Of a stretch of DNA of 25,833 nucleotides, positions 23,034 through 25,833 are shown in pieces. Position numbers and translations under genes: made by a program. The notes under the pieces were generated by a model. That model had not been told where the DNA came from. It did not search any database and saw only the letters and a program-made list of their open reading frames with translations. Each line of letters begins with the position of its first letter. Within the stretch, counting starts at the first letter, position 1. This DNA comes from CAYUIG01 sp964444685 (lineage in GTDB: Bacteria > Gemmatimonadota > Gemmatimonadetes > Longimicrobiales > RSA9): positions 1-25,833 of the forward strand of contig CAYUIG010000045.1 in the NCBI GenBank assembly GCA_964444685.1, given 5' to 3'.

Positions 23034-24964
23034 TGCGCCTCCCGGAGTGCATCCGTCAGCGCGCCGCGCACGCGCGACGACAACAGCGACGGGGGCGCCG
23101 CCACACCCCGTCCGGTCTCGGCGCGCACGTGCGCCGCGAGCGCCAGTGCGGCGCGATTCAGGAGCGCATCGGCATCCTGCGTGCGCCCGCTCGACATCGC
23201 ACCCGCAGCCGCATCGAGATCGGCGGCGATGGCGCGCAGCGGTTCCGCTGCCGGATCGATGCGCAGCACCGCCATGGCCGCAGCGCTGACGGCCTCGGCC
23301 TGATTCCCGTTCGTTCGCAGGCCCGCGATGTCCGCGAGGACACTGCGCAGTGCGCTGAGTCGTGCCGTTTCCGCCGGCGTCGGGGCCGGCCACCCGGTGC
23401 GGCCCACGCCGGTCAGGTCGCCCGTCAGACGGCGGTCCAGATCCAGTCGTTCGCGCTGCGTGAGCGCGCGCAGGATGTAGCGCGTGCGCGAGAACGCGCG
23501 CTGCAGCAGGTCGATCGCGGCGCGCTCCTCCGTGCGTGCGCTCTCGAGGTCGGCGGCGAGCAGCGCCGTATTGGCGCGGCTCATGGCGCGAATGGCCGCG
23601 AGCAGGTCCGCGCGCCCGCGGTTCCGCAGCCGCCCCGCGATCGCCTCGTCGTCCAGTTCGACGTGCGCCTCCTCGTTCAGCTCGTCCATGCTGGCTTCCG
23701 TCAGCACGTCCGACTCGAGCTCGCCGCCCATCATGAACACGAACTCCGCGCGCACCGAACGCTGCTCCGCCGCGATGAGCATTGCCTGCTCACGCACGGA
23801 GTCCTCAGGCAGCGATCCCGCGCGCGCGATCAGCCGCTCCGTCTTCACCAGCACCATCTGCTGGCTGAGCGCGTAGCGGTCCTCCTCGTCCGACGAGAAC
23901 CCCTCCATGGCGACGTCGCCCGGCGCGGACCGCTCGACGATGAACGCGTCCGACTCTTCCGTCGGCGCGCCCGGGCGGCGGTCCCGCGCGATCGCGCGGT
24001 ACACCACCATCTCGCCGGGCTGNNNNNNNNNNNNNNNNNNNNNNNNNNNNNNNNNNNNNNNNNNNNNNNNNNNNNNNNNNNNNNNNNNNNNNNNNNNNNN
24101 NNNNNNNNNNNNNNNNNNNNNNGGCGTCGTGATGCGAACGATCGGTGCGTTGTCGGGAACGGCCTTCAGCCCAATGAGCCTTCGTGCGGTCCGGCCTTCG
24201 GTGGAACGGGCTTCGAGGGCGAGGTAGCCGTCGGCATCGAGTGCGAGCGATCCGGTGAATGCATTGCCATCGTGATACAGCGTGTCGCGCGTGCTCACTG
24301 TTTCGATCGCGACGGCCGACGCGTTCGTCTGCACCTCCAGCCGGATCGTGCTGCCCGCGAGCGCCTCGATGCGGTCGGGATCGCTCAACGTCTGCGCCGC
24401 GCCGCCAATGTAGGCGGGCGGTGTGATGACCGCGCGTACACGCTCGAGTGTCGGCGCGCCGGGTGCGCCGGCCTCGCGCGATTCCGCTCCGGAATGCACT
24501 GCGGGTGTGAACCGCGCAGCCCCGAGCACCAGCACCCATGCCACCGCCGCCGTGCCCAGTGCGAGGAGTGCGCGCCGCGCCGGGAAGAGCGTGCGCGGAT
24601 CGAGCGTACGCACGATTTGCGCGGCGTCGGCGCACACACGTGCACCGACGTGCGGCGGCACGCGTGCGGGTGTCTCGATCAGCTCGGCCGCGGTCCACAC
24701 GATGTTGCGCGACTGCGGGGCGCGCTGCTCCACGAGCTTCTCCGGAGCATCGACGCGCAGGGCACCGAGTGCAGCGCCGATGCACAGTCCGGCAACGGCG
24801 ATGGCGATGGCCGTGAGTCCAGGCGGCAGCATCGCGGGATGCCCGATCGTGAGCGCCAACACCAGCCCGATACCCGCGCCTTCTGCCATCGCGAGAAGGC
24901 GAGCACGCCGCGCGACGCGGCCGAGGAACGCGCGGATCGCGTCCGCCTCAGGCCACGCGTTCAT
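23030..24964 (-). CDS. DUF4175-like membrane protein, interrupted by assembly gap
   Basis: The protein starts MNAWPEADAIRAFLGRVARRA, has two or three N-terminal membrane helices (to about residue 60, and another at about 135-155), then an extracytoplasmic beta-rich part with AVITPPAYIGG, the TPPAY motif of DUF4175 proteins. After the gap comes a long helical region rich in Arg, Glu and Ala (VREQAMLIAAEQRSVRAEF, ILRALTQRERLDL), probably coiled coil. DUF4175 proteins accompany MoxR-DUF58-Bat operons; function is unknown. ATG 24964 overlaps the BatA-like gene by 17 bases. Frame is kept across the N run, but the true length is unknown. Confidence 0.8.
   Translation of the reverse strand: MNAWPEADAIRAFLGRVARRARLLAMAEGAGIGLVLALTIGHPAMLPPGLTAIAIAVAGLCIGAALGALRVDAPEKLVEQRAPQSRNIVWTAAELIETPARVPPHVGARVCADAAQIVRTLDPRTLFPARRALLALGTAAVAWVLVLGAARFTPAVHSGAESREAGAPGAPTLERVRAVITPPAYIGGAAQTLSDPDRIEALAGSTIRLEVQTNASAVAIETVSTRDTLYHDGNAFTGSLALDADGYLALEARSTEGRTARRLIGLKAVPDNAPIVRITTXXXXXXXXXXXXXXXXXXXXXXXXXXXXXXXXXXQPGEMVVYRAIARDRRPGAPTEESDAFIVERSAPGDVAMEGFSSDEEDRYALSQQMVLVKTERLIARAGSLPEDSVREQAMLIAAEQRSVRAEFVFMMGGELESDVLTEASMDELNEEAHVELDDEAIAGRLRNRGRADLLAAIRAMSRANTALLAADLESARTEERAAIDLLQRAFSRTRYILRALTQRERLDLDRRLTGDLTGVGRTGWPAPTPAETARLSALRSVLADIAGLRTNGNQAEAVSAAAMAVLRIDPAAEPLRAIAADLDAAAGAMSSGRTQDADALLNRAALALAAHVRAETGRGVAAPPSLLSSRVRGALTDALREAQ
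24023..24122. other. Assembly gap (100 N)
   Basis: Second run of exactly 100 N, inside the DUF4175-like gene; real length unknown. Confidence 0.95.
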
Positions 24965-25833
24965 ACGTCTCGTCTTCGACGTTCGTCGTCTGCTCGCGCT
25001 GCACGCCCGGGCGGCGGACCAGTGTTTCGATGCCGAGCAGGCCAAGCGCGATCAGCCAGAGCCAGCGCCCGTCCGATTCTCCTTCGGGATCGCCGGGAGC
25101 AGCGGACGCCGGTGGGCGTCGCCACGCATCGAGGCGTGCGTCGGGAATCGTCGCCGGGTCGTGCTCGATGGCGGGAACGCCGGGAGCCAGCGCGTTCCCC
25201 GCGGCGATCAGGAGCTCGGCGGCCTCCACGCTCGCGGGATCGGCATCCGCGAACAGCACCAGTCGCTCGCGACCATCCATCGTGACCAAACCGGCGCGCA
25301 CACCTGCCGCTGCTGCGACATCGCCCATCCACGGCGCATCGGGTGGCCGTACCTCGGCGCCCGGGTCGATGCCGGGGAAGACGACCGCGAGCGCGCGTGA
25401 CGTATCCGCCGTCGTTGCGATGAACGGTCGCACCGCCTCGATCAGCGGCTCGGCCCCCGGCGCCAGGAGGTTCGGCGACGGCGTGCTGTCCGCAGCCACG
25501 GACCAGGTGGCGACGGTCGCATCGTCGTCGAACGCGGATCGCACCGTGAACGCGAGGCCCGCGCGTCGCTCGGTCCATGATGCGGCCGCGGTGTCGACCG
25601 GGATGCGCACGAAGTCGAGACCGATGTCTTCCGGCACACCGGCCGCATCGAAGTGGGTCTGGAAGTCGGAGACGATCACGATCTCGCGGCGGCCGGGTCG
25701 CCCGTGCAGCCACTCGGCAGCGCCGCCAAGCTCGGATTCCGGTGCTGCCGCTCGAACGATGAGGCTCACGTCGGCCTCGGCCGCGAGGCGCGCGGCTTCC
25801 TGCGCGGGGTCGACGGTAGCGCGCCGCATGCTG
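24948..25833 (-). CDS. BatA-like vWA-type membrane protein, C-terminal part
   Basis: About 295 codons are present; the start lies beyond the right edge. A vWA-like strand REIVIVSDFQTHFD is visible, followed by a beta-rich receptor part and a C-terminal membrane helix (WLWLIALGLLGIETLV) with a basic tail. This matches BatA-like proteins, which have N-terminal helices, a vWA-like domain and a C-terminal helix. The missing upstream neighbours are probably DUF58 and MoxR genes. The gene is the first visible member of the operon leading to tldE-tldD. Confidence 0.75.
   Translation of the reverse strand, partial: SMRRATVDPAQEAARLAAEADVSLIVRAAAPESELGGAAEWLHGRPGRREIVIVSDFQTHFDAAGVPEDIGLDFVRIPVDTAAASWTERRAGLAFTVRSAFDDDATVATWSVAADSTPSPNLLAPGAEPLIEAVRPFIATTADTSRALAVVFPGIDPGAEVRPPDAPWMGDVAAAAGVRAGLVTMDGRERLVLFADADPASVEAAELLIAAGNALAPGVPAIEHDPATIPDARLDAWRRPPASAAPGDPEGESDGRWLWLIALGLLGIETLVRRPGVQREQTTNVEDETYERVA

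Overview
The window is a GC-rich bacterial contig with two 100-N scaffold gaps (22311-22410, 24023-24122). Gene content suggests Gemmatimonadota or a close relative: an ECF sigma factor paired with a TPR Ser/Thr kinase, Tat-type TldD/TldE, DUF4159, a Bat/DUF4175-like operon and B-family haem-copper genes. This is inferred from gene families only; no rRNA or tRNA gene was seen.

Region 1 (1-3977) is respiratory. A minus-strand cluster encodes a 55-aa membrane peptide, a CuA subunit II and a ba3-like catalytic subunit I that runs off the left edge. Subunit I has Gln where oxygen reductases of this type carry the cross-linked Tyr, so nitric oxide reduction should be considered. Divergent to it is a fusion of di-haem cytochrome b, 2[4Fe-4S] ferredoxin and an MvhD-like domain, followed by a small anchored extracytoplasmic protein.

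Region 2 (3986-9233) is accessory. A vapBC-type toxin-antitoxin pair with a visible tandem-palindrome operator is followed by a three-level nested insertion. A DUF222-HNH nuclease gene is split at its conserved VPAETSRR motif by an IS110/IS1111-type element (about 5718-8404). The element's transposase is itself split between Ser and Tyr of LVSYAGLAP by a 1.28-kb segment with integron-cassette features (attC-like site, VOC-fold gene). The element's 3' non-coding end contains a candidate bridge RNA whose two 9-nt guides match both sides of the disrupted target.

Region 3 (9379-12711) is a single-chain MmeI-like (type IIL) restriction-modification enzyme with a compositionally distinct middle to C-terminal part.

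Region 4 (12812-18325) encodes a lipoprotein with repeated modules, an ECF39-like sigma factor, a membrane Ser/Thr kinase with TPRs, and a Tat-signal DUF4159 protein, all on the plus strand.

Region 5 (18387-25833) is a minus-strand operon read from the right edge: BatA-like protein, DUF4175-like protein, a two-ended membrane protein interrupted by a gap, tldE and tldD. It converges on DUF4159 at a hairpin terminator. TldD has a Tat signal and TldE does not, and both carry Gly/Phe-rich loops.
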